64,000 nt of DNA from an alpha proteobacterium SCGC AAA028-C07 (GCA_000419465.1 ATTB01000001.1:124001-188000), one strand, 5' to 3'. Positions 45,893 to 54,707 are shown, counted from the stretch's first letter. The notes: generated by a model from the sequence alone, not told the origin. Translations and numbers: made by a program.

Positions 45893-48341
45893 TCTTAAAT
45901 GGTTTTATAATTGCAATTAACTGTGGCATTAAGGTTAACACAAGAGTCATAGCTGTTAACATTGCTAAACCAGTAAAAATTCCAAAATAAATCGAAGGAA
46001 TAAAGTTAGAAAATATTAATATTGAAAATCCAAAGACAATAGTTAAGGAGGCATTGACTATCGCCTTGCCAACAGATTTGTGACAAATTTCAATAGTTTT
46101 TTTATAATTTTTATTTAGTTTATATTCTTCTCTAAAGCGATAAATATAGTGAATACTATTATCAATAGCTATTCCAACGGTAATAGATGCAATAGTTATT
46201 GTCATCATATCCAAAGGAATATTAAATAACCCTAAACTTCCTAAAATAAATAAAGCCGCAGTAAAATTTGGAATGGCAGCCACAATAGACCAAGATAATG
46301 ATTTGAATAATATTATCAGTAAAATAAAAATCCCCGCAAAGGTTATTCCTAAAGTTTTAATTTGTGAATCAAATAAACTTTGCAGCAAGTTATTAAATAT
46401 TACTAATATTCCAGTAATTTTAAATTCATCTTTGTTAAGTTTTAATTTTTCTTCTAAATCTTTTTGAATTTTTATTAAAAGCTCTTTTCTATTAAGATTG
46501 GGATTAGAATCTATTATTCTAAGTGAAATTCTTGCTTCATTGTTTTCAATTGAAACATAAGGCGTTACTATGCTTTTTTTAATGTCATCAGGTAATTTAC
46601 TATATAAAATTGCCATTTCCAGAGGTCCTAATTTTTTATTATCATTAATCTTTTCACCCAATTGTAAAACCGAATAAAAAGATAAGACTTTCCCTATCTC
46701 TGGCAAAGTTTCTAAATATTGATGAACATTAACAATGTTATTTACTCTAAAATTAGTAAACCAATAACTATCTTTGTATTCATTTGAGTCAGAGCCTTGA
46801 AAAAAATCATCATCATTCTTGTTGCTCTTACTATCTGAGTCTTTAAATTTTAAAATAATTTCTAGAGGAGTCGTGCCACCTAATTTTTCATCAATTAACT
46901 TCATACCTTGGTATATTTCAGTTTTTTTATCAAAGTAGTTAATAAAACTATTTTCAACTTTTAATCTTGTCAGTCCATAAACACTTAAAATTAAAATAAT
47001 TGATGAAAATGCCAAAACTAAAAATCGTTGATTTAAACCTATAGAGCAAAATATCTGTGCTAATTTTGATTCTTTGCTTTCGTGAATGGGCGTTGCTTTT
47101 GGTTTAAATTTAATAATTAAATAAGGTAGCAAAATCATTGATACAAATAACGAAATAAATAAACCAAGAGTCATCATCCATCCAAAATCTATAACTGGTT
47201 TAATATCGCAAAAAATAAGTGATAAGAATGCCAATGCAGTTGTTAAAACCGCATACAGTATTGGGGTAAAAATTTTTGTTGTAGTTAGATAAGTAAGATA
47301 ATTCTCTTTTTTTTTAGGAAATTCTGCTTGCAGCTGTTTATATCTTTCAACGTAGTGAATATTTATTTCCATTGTAAGAATAAGCATTATCGAAATAAAA
47401 TTAGAAGATATTACTGTTACCTTCCAATTTAAATAACCTAACATTCCAACCATTATAGCAATAGATAAAAGACAACTTAGAAGCGGGAAGATTACCCATC
47501 GAATGTCTCTAAAAATAAACCATAAAGTTATTATAATAAAAATAAATACACCTGAGCCGAAAACAGTAATATCTTTTTTAACAAAAGAAATTAAATCATC
47601 AGCTATCATGGGAATTCCAGAAAGATTAATATCAGCAATATTTTTATATTTGGAAATATGAGATCTAATCTCAATATTATAAAATTCTAAATTTTTATTA
47701 TGTTCTTTTTTAAGTTTTTCTAAAATTTTGTTGTGAGCCTCAAAGTCTTTTAAATCTTTTTCTGAAAGTTTATTATTCTGTTGTTTGTCTAGAAAATCTT
47801 TATTTGTTTTTAAAGCAGATAAATATTCTTTGTTGTCTTTGATGTAGACAACAATCCCAAAAGTAGTGGCGTCTTCATTTATGATTAATTTTTTATATAC
47901 CGGACTATTTTTTAATTCATCTAGAGCTCTATTAATCTCAATACCCGGGGTAACTATATATTGAATATTTTTAATTTTTTCTATTAAGGGTAGATCAGAA
48001 CTTTCAAATAAAGGAGCATTTAAAACACTAATACTTTTACTTACCCATTTAATATTATTAATTTCATCAACGAATTTTTTTAATTCTTTAAGACTTTCTG
48101 CGTTAATCTTTTTTTTTGGAGAATATGTAATTACAAAAAATTCTTCAGATGAATAACGTTCATTTACAGATCTTAAGTAATTTAAATCAGGGTCATTTTC
48201 TAATAATAATGAATCAGCTGAAGCATCTAACTGAAAATTTTTTGCATTATAAACAGAAAACGAAAATATTAGTATTAATGTAACGAGTATTAATTTAGGT
48301 CTTTCTAAAAATTTTTTATAAAGTTGATTTATAAAATTCAT
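45885..48341 (-). CDS. MMPL/RND-superfamily exporter
   Basis: The 818-residue protein has the RND layout: an N-terminal helix, a large periplasmic loop (about 35-245), five to six helices, a second N-terminal-type helix (about 440), another loop (460-655), and a final helix bundle. GIAIDNSIHYIYRFREEY near residue 750 is the typical sterol-sensing/MMPL segment. Such proteins export lipids or hydrophobic compounds such as hopanoids, but the substrate is unknown. It occupies the slot between alr and cvpA where many alphaproteobacteria carry radA. Confidence 0.85.
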   Translation of the reverse strand: MNFINQLYKKFLERPKLILVTLILIFSFSVYNAKNFQLDASADSLLLENDPDLNYLRSVNERYSSEEFFVITYSPKKKINAESLKELKKFVDEINNIKWVSKSISVLNAPLFESSDLPLIEKIKNIQYIVTPGIEINRALDELKNSPVYKKLIINEDATTFGIVVYIKDNKEYLSALKTNKDFLDKQQNNKLSEKDLKDFEAHNKILEKLKKEHNKNLEFYNIEIRSHISKYKNIADINLSGIPMIADDLISFVKKDITVFGSGVFIFIIITLWFIFRDIRWVIFPLLSCLLSIAIMVGMLGYLNWKVTVISSNFISIMLILTMEINIHYVERYKQLQAEFPKKKENYLTYLTTTKIFTPILYAVLTTALAFLSLIFCDIKPVIDFGWMMTLGLFISLFVSMILLPYLIIKFKPKATPIHESKESKLAQIFCSIGLNQRFLVLAFSSIILILSVYGLTRLKVENSFINYFDKKTEIYQGMKLIDEKLGGTTPLEIILKFKDSDSKSNKNDDDFFQGSDSNEYKDSYWFTNFRVNNIVNVHQYLETLPEIGKVLSFYSVLQLGEKINDNKKLGPLEMAILYSKLPDDIKKSIVTPYVSIENNEARISLRIIDSNPNLNRKELLIKIQKDLEEKLKLNKDEFKITGILVIFNNLLQSLFDSQIKTLGITFAGIFILLIILFKSLSWSIVAAIPNFTAALFILGSLGLFNIPLDMMTITIASITVGIAIDNSIHYIYRFREEYKLNKNYKKTIEICHKSVGKAIVNASLTIVFGFSILIFSNFIPSIYFGIFTGLAMLTAMTLVLTLMPQLIAIIKPFKNG

Positions 48342-48343
48342 TT

Positions 48344-49426
48344 TTAATTAATGTACACTCTTTCACATCTTTCAGAGACAGATGTAATAATATCATAAGG
48401 AGAAGTATCCGAGACTTTTGCAAAGCCATCTAAATTTAAATTTTTCCCAAACACTTCTAAATAATCTCCAATTTTAATTTTATTTTTAACTTTAGTGACA
48501 TCAACTATCATTAAATCCATGGATATTCTTGCAATCATTGGAAGTTTGATATTTTTATAAAACATATTTCCTATATTTGATATTTTGATTTTAACTCCAT
48601 CCGCATAGCCAAGAGGAATGGTAGCCGTGACTATATTTTTTTTTGCTTTATAGCTTTGATTGTAACCTGCTGTTTCACCTTTTTTAAGATGATTTATTTG
48701 AATAACAGGAGATGTCAAAGAGACTACATTTTTTAATCCTTTATTAAAAAATAATTTTCCACCATATAAAGCAATCCCTGGTCGCACCAAATCAAAATGA
48801 TATTCTTTTCCTAAAAATATACCCCCTGAAGCAGCTAGACTAAATTTACAATTTGGGAAATTAAACATTGATTTTATTTTTAAAAATCTATTTTTTTGAA
48901 TAATATTGTATTTGCTATTTTTCTCATCCGCACTTGCAAGGTGAGTATATATTATAACCTCTTTAAATTTTTTAATTATTGATCGTTCGTTATATATTTT
49001 TAAAATTTCTTCATCCTGCATTCCAGATCTGCACATTCCTGTATCAACCTGAATAGCTAATTTATTAAAAGATTTTTTTTTATTTAAAAAATTTGTCCAT
49101 TTTTTAAATTGTTCGTAAGTATTAAGAATAGGTATAAATTTATTTTTAAAGAATATCTGTTCTTCATTTTTGTTTAATCCATTAGCTACATAAATATTAA
49201 TATTTGATATATTTTTTTTTATTTTTATGGCTTCAGAGATATTTGCGACCCAGAAATCTTTACATTTGTTTTTAATTAAAAATTTTGCAATTTGAACATC
49301 GCCAAGACCATAAGCATTAGCTTTAATAACTGGACAAATAGGCGTTTTTGAAAATTTTTTGATAATATTAAGATTATTTTTAATATTATTTAAATTTATA
49401 GTTAATTTTGAATGCGAATATTGCAT
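48344..49426 (-). CDS. alr: Alanine racemase
   Basis: The 360-residue PLP enzyme converts L- to D-alanine for peptidoglycan. The N-terminal barrel has VIKANAYGLG with the PLP lysine, VDTGMCRSGMQ, SAASGGIFLG, RPGIALYGG and GYNQSYKA. The C-terminal domain has IPLGYADGVK, ARISMDLMIVDVT and the end DIITSVSERCERVY. It stands 6 bases after dnaB and 2 bases before the exporter gene. The order dnaB-alr is common in alphaproteobacteria. Confidence 0.95.
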   Translation of the reverse strand: MQYSHSKLTINLNNIKNNLNIIKKFSKTPICPVIKANAYGLGDVQIAKFLIKNKCKDFWVANISEAIKIKKNISNINIYVANGLNKNEEQIFFKNKFIPILNTYEQFKKWTNFLNKKKSFNKLAIQVDTGMCRSGMQDEEILKIYNERSIIKKFKEVIIYTHLASADEKNSKYNIIQKNRFLKIKSMFNFPNCKFSLAASGGIFLGKEYHFDLVRPGIALYGGKLFFNKGLKNVVSLTSPVIQINHLKKGETAGYNQSYKAKKNIVTATIPLGYADGVKIKISNIGNMFYKNIKLPMIARISMDLMIVDVTKVKNKIKIGDYLEVFGKNLNLDGFAKVSDTSPYDIITSVSERCERVYIN

Positions 49427-49432
49427 TCATGG

Positions 49433-50872
49433 TTAATTATCAAATTTTATATTATTTGCATCTTTAAACTTAGTATAAGCGCTTTCAAACTCTAAATTAA
49501 TTATACCTGTAGGGCCATGTCTTTGTTTACCAATTATTATTAGTGCCTGATTGTGGACTTGGCTCATTTTTTCTTGCCATGTTATATGTTCTGCCGTTCC
49601 AGCTTGAGGTTCGCTTTTCTCTAAATAATATTCTGGTCGATATACAAACATAACCACATCAGCATCTTGCTCGATAGAACCAGACTCTCTTAGATCTGAC
49701 AACTGAGGTCTCTTATCATCTCTTTGTTCAACAGCACGAGATAACTGAGATAAAGCTAAAACAGGAACACTTAGTTCCTTTGCTAGGGCTTTTAGTCCTT
49801 GTGTTATTTCTCCAATTTCCTGAACTCTACCCTCGTATTTAAAATTTCCAGTAGTCATTAGCTGTATATAATCGACAACAATTAAATCTAAACCATGAAG
49901 TCTTTTAATTCTTCTTGCTCTGTTTGCTAATGTAGAAATTTTAATTGCAGGGGTTTCATCGATATAAAGTGGAAGATCATTAATATTTTTTGAAGCTTCG
50001 ATAAATTTTTCTAAATCTTCCTGAGTAATTTTTCCTCTTCTTATATCATTTGATCTAATTCTTGATTGCTCAGCTAATATTCTAGTTGATAATTGCTCAG
50101 AAGACATTTCTAAAGAAAAAAAAGCAACAGAAGACTTTCCTTCTTTTTTTTCCATAATTTTTTTTGCAGCATGAAAAGCGATGTTAGTTGCAAGAGCAGT
50201 CTTTCCCATAGAAGGTCTTCCAGCGATGATAACTAGATCTCCTTTGTGCATTCCTCCAAGCCTCTCATCTAAATCACGAAGACCTGTTGGCACACCAACT
50301 ATACCCTCGTCATTCTTAAAGGCACGCATGGCCATATCGACAGTTTCGCCAAGAGCTTTTTCAAAAGACATATATGATCTGTCAAATTTACCTCGTTCAG
50401 CAAGATCAAAAAGTTTTTTTTCTGTTCCCTCTATTAATTGTTCAGCGGTATGTTCTAAATTTTTGTTATTAGCTTCTGTTAATGTGTTCTCAGATAATTC
50501 AATCAGTTTTCTTCTCAAATGAAGATCATAAATTACTTTGGCATAGTCTTTAGCTTGAAAAGCAGAAGTAGAAAGTCTCGTAAGTTTTGCAATATATTCA
50601 TTGCCACCCAATTCTTTTAATGATTGTTCATTTTCTAGATAATTTTTTAAAGTGATTGGACTTGCAAGCAACCCCTTACTGATTAATTTATTTAAATAAT
50701 GAAATATTTTTTGATGAACTGGATCAAAAAATATATTTTCATTAACAATAGTAGAGATTTCATCAAATATTTCGTTATTTACTAGGACCGATCCTAATAT
50801 TATTTGTTCAGCCTCTATATTGTTGGGTAATTCTTTAGTGGTATTTAAAATTCTAATATTTTCCGCGCTCAT
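49433..50872 (-). CDS. dnaB: Replicative DNA helicase DnaB
   Basis: The 479-residue ring helicase unwinds the replication fork. The N-terminal domain (PNNIEAEQIILGSVL) is followed by a linker and the RecA-like motor with Walker A GRPSMGKTALA, FFSLEMSSEQL, DLIVVDYIQLM and SQLSRAVEQRDDKRPQLSDLRESGSIEQDADVV. No intein is present. It is separated from rplI by 81 bases containing a perfect DnaA box and a weak promoter, so it can be transcribed apart from the ribosomal genes. Confidence 0.97.
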   Translation of the reverse strand: MSAENIRILNTTKELPNNIEAEQIILGSVLVNNEIFDEISTIVNENIFFDPVHQKIFHYLNKLISKGLLASPITLKNYLENEQSLKELGGNEYIAKLTRLSTSAFQAKDYAKVIYDLHLRRKLIELSENTLTEANNKNLEHTAEQLIEGTEKKLFDLAERGKFDRSYMSFEKALGETVDMAMRAFKNDEGIVGVPTGLRDLDERLGGMHKGDLVIIAGRPSMGKTALATNIAFHAAKKIMEKKEGKSSVAFFSLEMSSEQLSTRILAEQSRIRSNDIRRGKITQEDLEKFIEASKNINDLPLYIDETPAIKISTLANRARRIKRLHGLDLIVVDYIQLMTTGNFKYEGRVQEIGEITQGLKALAKELSVPVLALSQLSRAVEQRDDKRPQLSDLRESGSIEQDADVVMFVYRPEYYLEKSEPQAGTAEHITWQEKMSQVHNQALIIIGKQRHGPTGIINLEFESAYTKFKDANNIKFDN

Positions 50873-50900
50873 GGAAACATTTAAAATTATTTAAGATATG

Positions 50901-50906
50901 AGTATA
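50901..50906 (-). promoter_or_regulatory. Candidate -10 box for dnaB
   Basis: The minus strand reads TATACT here, 29 bases before the dnaB ATG. A poor -35-like TTATAA lies 16 bases upstream, next to the DnaA box. The gap between rplI and dnaB (81 bases) is wide for this genome, which fits an internal promoter. The evidence is only base matching. Confidence 0.3.
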
Positions 50907-50928
50907 GAATAATTTTTTACTCTTATAA

Positions 50929-50937
50929 TGTGGATAA
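50929..50937 (-). promoter_or_regulatory. Perfect DnaA box upstream of dnaB
   Basis: The minus strand reads TTATCCACA, the strong DnaA-binding consensus, 57 bases ahead of the dnaB start and at the edge of its candidate promoter. It could let the initiator protein DnaA regulate helicase synthesis. One other perfect copy in the window (13179-13187) is inside prpE coding sequence and is probably chance. Confidence 0.45.
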
Positions 50938-50953
50938 GTTAATAACTTTGCAG

Positions 50954-51412
50954 TTAAACTATTTTTTCAACCGAAACAACTTTTACTTTTATTGAAGCCT
51001 GAACATCGGCATGTAAATTTATTATCACTATATAATCACCAATTTTTTTAATTTGCTCTTTAAGCTCAATCATATTTGCTGAAATATTTTTAAAATTATG
51101 TGTTTCTAAATTTTGGATAATTTCCTTTATCGTTAGCGAACCGTATAAGGCTCCACCTTCCATTGAATTTTTAGTGATTTTTAATTCAAATTTATCAATC
51201 TCTTTTTGAATTTTTACAGCGTCATTTTTTAGATCATTATTTTTTTTGTTTAGTTCATCTTTTCTTTTTTCAAAAATAGCTAAATTTTCTTTTGACGCAA
51301 CTAGCGCTTTGTTGTTTTTTAAAAGATAATTTCTGGCAAAACCATTAGCAACTTTTACTTTGCTACCAATTTTTCCTAATTTTTTGATATTTTCTAAAAG
51401 AATAACTTCCAT
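50954..51412 (-). CDS. rplI: 50S ribosomal protein L9
   Basis: The 152-residue protein has the L9 start MEVILLENIKKLGKIGSKVKVANGFARNYLL (signature of the N-terminal RNA-binding domain), a long central helix rich in Lys, Glu and Asp, and a C-terminal domain with GGALYGSLTIKEI. It binds 23S rRNA near the L1 stalk. It is the third gene of rpsF-rpsR-rplI, 2 bases after rpsR. Confidence 0.97.
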   Translation of the reverse strand: MEVILLENIKKLGKIGSKVKVANGFARNYLLKNNKALVASKENLAIFEKRKDELNKKNNDLKNDAVKIQKEIDKFELKITKNSMEGGALYGSLTIKEIIQNLETHNFKNISANMIELKEQIKKIGDYIVIINLHADVQASIKVKVVSVEKIV

Positions 51413-51414
51413 AA

Positions 51415-51696
51415 TTAATCCGCCACAAATGGTAATAAAGCTAATATTCTAGCTTTTTTAATTTCATTAGATAACTCTTTTTGTTTTGCATAACAAACTG
51501 AAGTTATTCTACTAGGTAACATCTTTCCAGTCTCAGATATGTATTTTTGTAGTAACTTTAAATTTTTGTAATTAATTACAGGAGCATCCTTCCCACTTAA
51601 AGGACAGTCTCTTGTAAATTTAGTGGTTGCTTTTTGAAAAAGCATTAAATTTGAATTATTATTTTTTTTAGTTTTTTTAATATTCTTTCTTTTCAT
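51415..51696 (-). CDS. rpsR: 30S ribosomal protein S18
   Basis: The 93-residue protein has a basic N-terminal extension and the S18 core: [50 protein letters not shown]. It pairs with S6 on the 30S platform. It overlaps the stop of rpsF by one base, so S6 and S18 are made in step. Confidence 0.97.
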   Translation of the reverse strand: MKRKNIKKTKKNNNSNLMLFQKATTKFTRDCPLSGKDAPVINYKNLKLLQKYISETGKMLPSRITSVCYAKQKELSNEIKKARILALLPFVAD

Positions 51697-52028
51697 TATT
51701 TACTTTCTTCTTTTTGAACCAATTCTGAATTTTCTTCAGGTATACTTTTTATTCTAATAGTCATAAATCTTAAAATATTTGAATCAATTCTTTCAATCTT
51801 TTCTAGCTCTTGAATAGCTGCTGGCTCTCCAGAAAAGTATAAATTTGTATAATAACCTTTCTTAAAATTTTTGATTGGGTAAGCTAATTGTCTAAGTCCC
51901 CAATTTTCTTTCTTTTCAATCTTTCCTTTATTTTTTTTTATTAGATCTTCAATTTTTTGATGTAGATCAGAAAGGTCTTTATTATTTAAGCTTTGAGAAG
52001 CTATGTAGGTATGTTCGTAATAATTCAT
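51696..52028 (-). CDS. rpsF: 30S ribosomal protein S6
   Basis: The 110-residue protein matches S6: [14 protein letters not shown], then [18 protein letters not shown] and [20 protein letters not shown] [16 protein letters not shown]. It ends with an acidic tail. First gene of the ribosomal block, with a promoter and a palindrome-bearing leader upstream. In many bacteria the S6-S18 pair represses its own operon by binding the leader; that could be so here. Confidence 0.97.
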   Translation of the reverse strand: MNYYEHTYIASQSLNNKDLSDLHQKIEDLIKKNKGKIEKKENWGLRQLAYPIKNFKKGYYTNLYFSGEPAAIQELEKIERIDSNILRFMTIRIKSIPEENSELVQKEESK

Positions 52029-52061
52029 TTTATCTTTTGGTTGCTTTTAATTAGCATCCCA

Positions 52062-52077
52062 ACCTTAATATTAAGGT
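52062..52077 (-). promoter_or_regulatory. Palindrome in the rpsF leader, possible autoregulatory hairpin
   Basis: ACCTTAATATTAAGGT is a perfect 16-base palindrome located 34 bases ahead of the rpsF ATG, within the expected leader. In RNA it would form a hairpin with a small loop, followed by GGGATGC. It is a candidate for the S6:S18 binding leader, but I could not confirm the conserved bulge of that motif. It is not followed by a T-run and so does not look like a terminator. Confidence 0.4.
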
Positions 52078-52092
52078 CGAGAAAGTCAGGGC

Positions 52093-52120
52093 AATATATA
52101 ATTTTTTTTTTTTAATACAA
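52093..52120 (-). promoter_or_regulatory. Candidate promoter of the rpsF operon
   Basis: The minus strand has TTGTAT (52115-52120) and TATATT (52093-52098) separated by 16 bases, most of them a run of 12 A. An A-tract in the spacer is common in strong AT-rich promoters. Transcription would start near 52086, giving a leader of about 58 bases that carries the palindrome. Confidence 0.5.
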
Positions 52121-52132
52121 CAGTGTTAATTT

Positions 52133-52141
52133 TGTTATAAT
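52133..52141 (+). promoter_or_regulatory. Candidate extended -10 promoter of fabD
   Basis: TGTTATAAT is an extended -10 element (TGn plus a perfect TATAAT). It lies 13 bases before the fabD ATG, so the mRNA would have a leader of only several bases. No good -35 is seen, which an extended -10 does not require. Confidence 0.45.
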
Positions 52142-52154
52142 TACTTACTTAATT

Positions 52155-53084
52155 ATGAAAGCAATCGTATTTCCAGGGCAGGGCTCCCAGTATGTAGGTA
52201 TGGGAAAAGATTTTTATGACACTTTTAGCGAAGCTAAAGAGGTCTTTCATGAGGTTGATGATGCTTTAGGTTTTAAATTATCAAATATTATTTTAAATGG
52301 ACCTAAAGAAACCTTGGACCTTACAGAAAACACTCAGCCAGCCATAATGACTGTAGGAGTTGCAATTTACAAAACATTAAAAAAACAAAGAATAAAAGAT
52401 TTAAAAGACTATAGTTTTTTTGCAGGTCATTCTTTAGGAGAATACACTTCATTGATTTGCTCAAACTCTTTAACCTTAAGAGATGGTGCTAAAATTTTAA
52501 AAGAAAGAGGAAAATCAATGCAAGAGGCAGTTCCAGTAAATGTTGGGGCTATGGCGGCTGTATTGGGCGCAGAACTAGATTTGATAAATGAAGTTATAAA
52601 TAAAAATAAATCTATTGATGGAGTTGCTGAAATTTCAAATGATAATTGTCCAGGCCAGATAGTTATAAGCGGAAATAAAGATAAGATTAATAAAATAGTT
52701 GAGGATCTTAAAAACACCTATAGTAAAAAAGCAATATTATTACCTGTGAGTGCGCCGTTTCATTGTTCTTTAATGCAGCCATCAGCGGATAAGATGAGTC
52801 AAATTTTAATAAAAACGAATTTTTTACAGCCAGAAATCAATATTGTTTCTAATGTTACAGCTAAGACAATTGATAACTTCAAAGAAATACCTTCTTTACT
52901 AACAAAACAAATTACCCATCACGTTAGGTGGAGGGAATCTGTAGATTTTATGACAAAAAATAGTGTAAAACATTTTATTGAAATTGGGCCGGGAAAAGCA
53001 TTAACAGGCATGATAAAAAGAATAGGAAAAGAACTTACAACAACTACAATTGATAATATAATTCAATTTAATGAATTTAATTAA
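52155..53084 (+). CDS. fabD: Malonyl-CoA:ACP acyltransferase
   Basis: The 309-residue enzyme loads malonyl groups on ACP for fatty acid synthesis. It starts KAIVFPGQGSQYVGMGKDF, has the nucleophile motif FAGHSLGEYTSL, the arginine of LKERGKSMQEAV, and the catalytic His region VSAPFHCSLMQPSADKM. It is the first gene of fabD-fabG-acpP and overlaps fabG by 14 bases. Confidence 0.97.
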   Translation: MKAIVFPGQGSQYVGMGKDFYDTFSEAKEVFHEVDDALGFKLSNIILNGPKETLDLTENTQPAIMTVGVAIYKTLKKQRIKDLKDYSFFAGHSLGEYTSLICSNSLTLRDGAKILKERGKSMQEAVPVNVGAMAAVLGAELDLINEVINKNKSIDGVAEISNDNCPGQIVISGNKDKINKIVEDLKNTYSKKAILLPVSAPFHCSLMQPSADKMSQILIKTNFLQPEINIVSNVTAKTIDNFKEIPSLLTKQITHHVRWRESVDFMTKNSVKHFIEIGPGKALTGMIKRIGKELTTTTIDNIIQFNEFN

Positions 53085-53811
53085 TTTAAAAAGTAAAAAA
53101 GTTTTTATTACTGGGGGCACCGCCGGAATTGGACTGTCTATTTTAGAGAGCTTTTATAAATTAGAAGCTGATATATTTACTATCGGAACAAATGTAGAGA
53201 ATCTTAAAACTATACAAAGTAATTTTCCAAAAATTAAAACTTCTAATTTTAACTTAGAAAATCATCAAAAGATTGAAGAGTTAGTAAAAGAAGCAAAAGA
53301 GAAATTAGGAGGATTGGACATAGTGATTAATAATGCCGGAGTCACAAAGGACAATCTTGCAATTAGAATGTCAGATGAAGAATGGAATAAAGTGATTAAT
53401 ATAAATTTGACTGCTGTTTTTTTGATTTGCAAATATTCTATTAAAGCTATGATGAAACAGGATTCAGGATCTATAATTAACATTAGTTCAATAGTTGGTC
53501 ATACAGGAAATTTTGGACAGGCAAACTATTCAAGTGCTAAGGCAGGAATAGTAGCAATGTCAAAAAGTCTTGCAAAAGAATACGCAAAAAAAAATATTAG
53601 AGTAAATTGCATATCGCCAGGTTTTATTGATACAAAGATGACTAAAAATATTAATGAAGAATTTAAAAAAAAACTTATAGAAAATATACCAATGGGAAAA
53701 TTAGGCACAGGTAACGACATCGCAAATTGTGCTCTTTTCTTAGCTTCTGATCTTTCTAGTTATATTACAGGCGAAACCATCCATGTTAATGGTGGAATGT
53801 ATATGGCTTGA
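53071..53811 (+). CDS. fabG: 3-oxoacyl-ACP reductase
   Basis: The 246-residue short-chain dehydrogenase reduces 3-ketoacyl-ACP with NADPH. Cofactor motif ITGGTAGIG, NNAG, the catalytic Ser in NISSIVG, and YSSAKAG (Tyr, Lys) are all present, with the end YITGETIHVNGGMYM typical of FabG. It overlaps fabD and is followed by acpP after 57 bases. Confidence 0.97.
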   Translation: MNLINLKSKKVFITGGTAGIGLSILESFYKLEADIFTIGTNVENLKTIQSNFPKIKTSNFNLENHQKIEELVKEAKEKLGGLDIVINNAGVTKDNLAIRMSDEEWNKVININLTAVFLICKYSIKAMMKQDSGSIINISSIVGHTGNFGQANYSSAKAGIVAMSKSLAKEYAKKNIRVNCISPGFIDTKMTKNINEEFKKKLIENIPMGKLGTGNDIANCALFLASDLSSYITGETIHVNGGMYMA

Positions 53812-53868
53812 TTTATTTAATTTATTCATTTATTGAAAGAATCATTAATAATTAAGGGAGTTTAAAAA

Positions 53869-54108
53869 ATGAGTGATGTTGCAGTAAAAGTAAAAAAAAT
53901 TATCGTAGAACACTTAGGTGTTGATGAGGCCAAAGTTACAGATGAAGCTAGTTTTATTGATGATTTAGGCGCAGACAGTTTAGATACTGTAGAGTTAGTA
54001 ATGGCGTTTGAAGAAGAATTTGGCTCTGAAATATCAGATTCAGAGGCTGAAAAAATACTAACAGTAGGTGACGCAATTAGATTTATTGAGAACAATCCCG
54101 CTAAGTAG
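53869..54108 (+). CDS. acpP: Acyl carrier protein
   Basis: The 79-residue acidic protein carries fatty acid intermediates on a phosphopantetheine arm attached to the Ser of [19 protein letters not shown]. Composition is strongly acidic, unlike the basic neighbours, as expected. A very good ribosome site, AAGGGAG at 53854-53860, precedes the ATG by 8 bases, in keeping with high expression. In many alphaproteobacteria fabF follows; here gmk does. Confidence 0.98.
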   Translation: MSDVAVKVKKIIVEHLGVDEAKVTDEASFIDDLGADSLDTVELVMAFEEEFGSEISDSEAEKILTVGDAIRFIENNPAK

Positions 54109-54112
54109 TTCT

Positions 54113-54130
54113 TTTGATTTCAAAATCAAA
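54113..54130 (+). repeat. Inverted repeat overlapping the gmk TTG start codon
   Basis: TTTGATTT (54113-54120) and AAATCAAA (54123-54130) are exact complements with two bases between, allowing a seven-pair hairpin. The TTG start of gmk (54114-54116) is inside the left arm. No T-run follows. It may lower gmk translation relative to the highly expressed acpP just upstream. Confidence 0.35.
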
Positions 54131-54707
54131 GAGAGGTTTAATTTTAATATTATCCTCCCCTTCAGGGGCGGGGAAAACAACGCTTGCTAAAAAAATTCAA
54201 GATAGCGATAGTAATTTTAAAATATCAATTTCTTACACAACCAGAACTCCAAGGCCAAACGAAATAGATGGTGTAGATTATAATTTCGTTGATGTTAATA
54301 AATTTCAAGAACTGTCTAATCAAAATAAATTTTTAGAGCAGGCAAAAGTATTTGGAAACTATTACGGCACTTTAAAAGGACCAATAGAAGATAGTTTGGT
54401 TCAGGGAAAAGATTATTTATTTGATATTGATTGGCAAGGAACAGAACAGGTTAAAAAAATAATGCCATTAGATATTGTTCCAGTATTTATTTTACCACCC
54501 AGCATTATTGATTTAGAAAATAGACTTAAAAAAAGAGAAGAAAAAAATAAAGAATTAATTGATCAAAGGATGAAAATGGCAAAAGATGAGATTAACCATT
54601 GGAAAGATTATAAATATGTTGTGGTAAACAAAGAAGTAGAAAATTGTTTTGAACAAATTACCAAAATAATTAAAATTGAAAGAGAATTAAGATCTACTTT
54701 TAATTAA
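54114..54707 (+). CDS. gmk: Guanylate kinase, TTG start
   Basis: The 197-residue enzyme phosphorylates GMP to GDP. It has the P-loop LILSSPSGAGKTTLAKKI, SISYTTRTPRPNEIDGVDYNFVD, and DIDWQGTEQVKK, all typical. The only start before the P-loop is TTG at 54114, 5 bases after the acpP stop and without a ribosome site of its own; translation is probably coupled to acpP. The last 21 bases overlap the end of rsmA. Confidence 0.95.
   Translation: MISKSKRGLILILSSPSGAGKTTLAKKIQDSDSNFKISISYTTRTPRPNEIDGVDYNFVDVNKFQELSNQNKFLEQAKVFGNYYGTLKGPIEDSLVQGKDYLFDIDWQGTEQVKKIMPLDIVPVFILPPSIIDLENRLKKREEKNKELIDQRMKMAKDEINHWKDYKYVVVNKEVENCFEQITKIIKIERELRSTFN

Noticed and set aside
53862..54095. Reverse-strand open frame over acpP
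   Set aside because: A Ser/Ala-rich shadow of the acidic acpP codons; no start context and no family resemblance.
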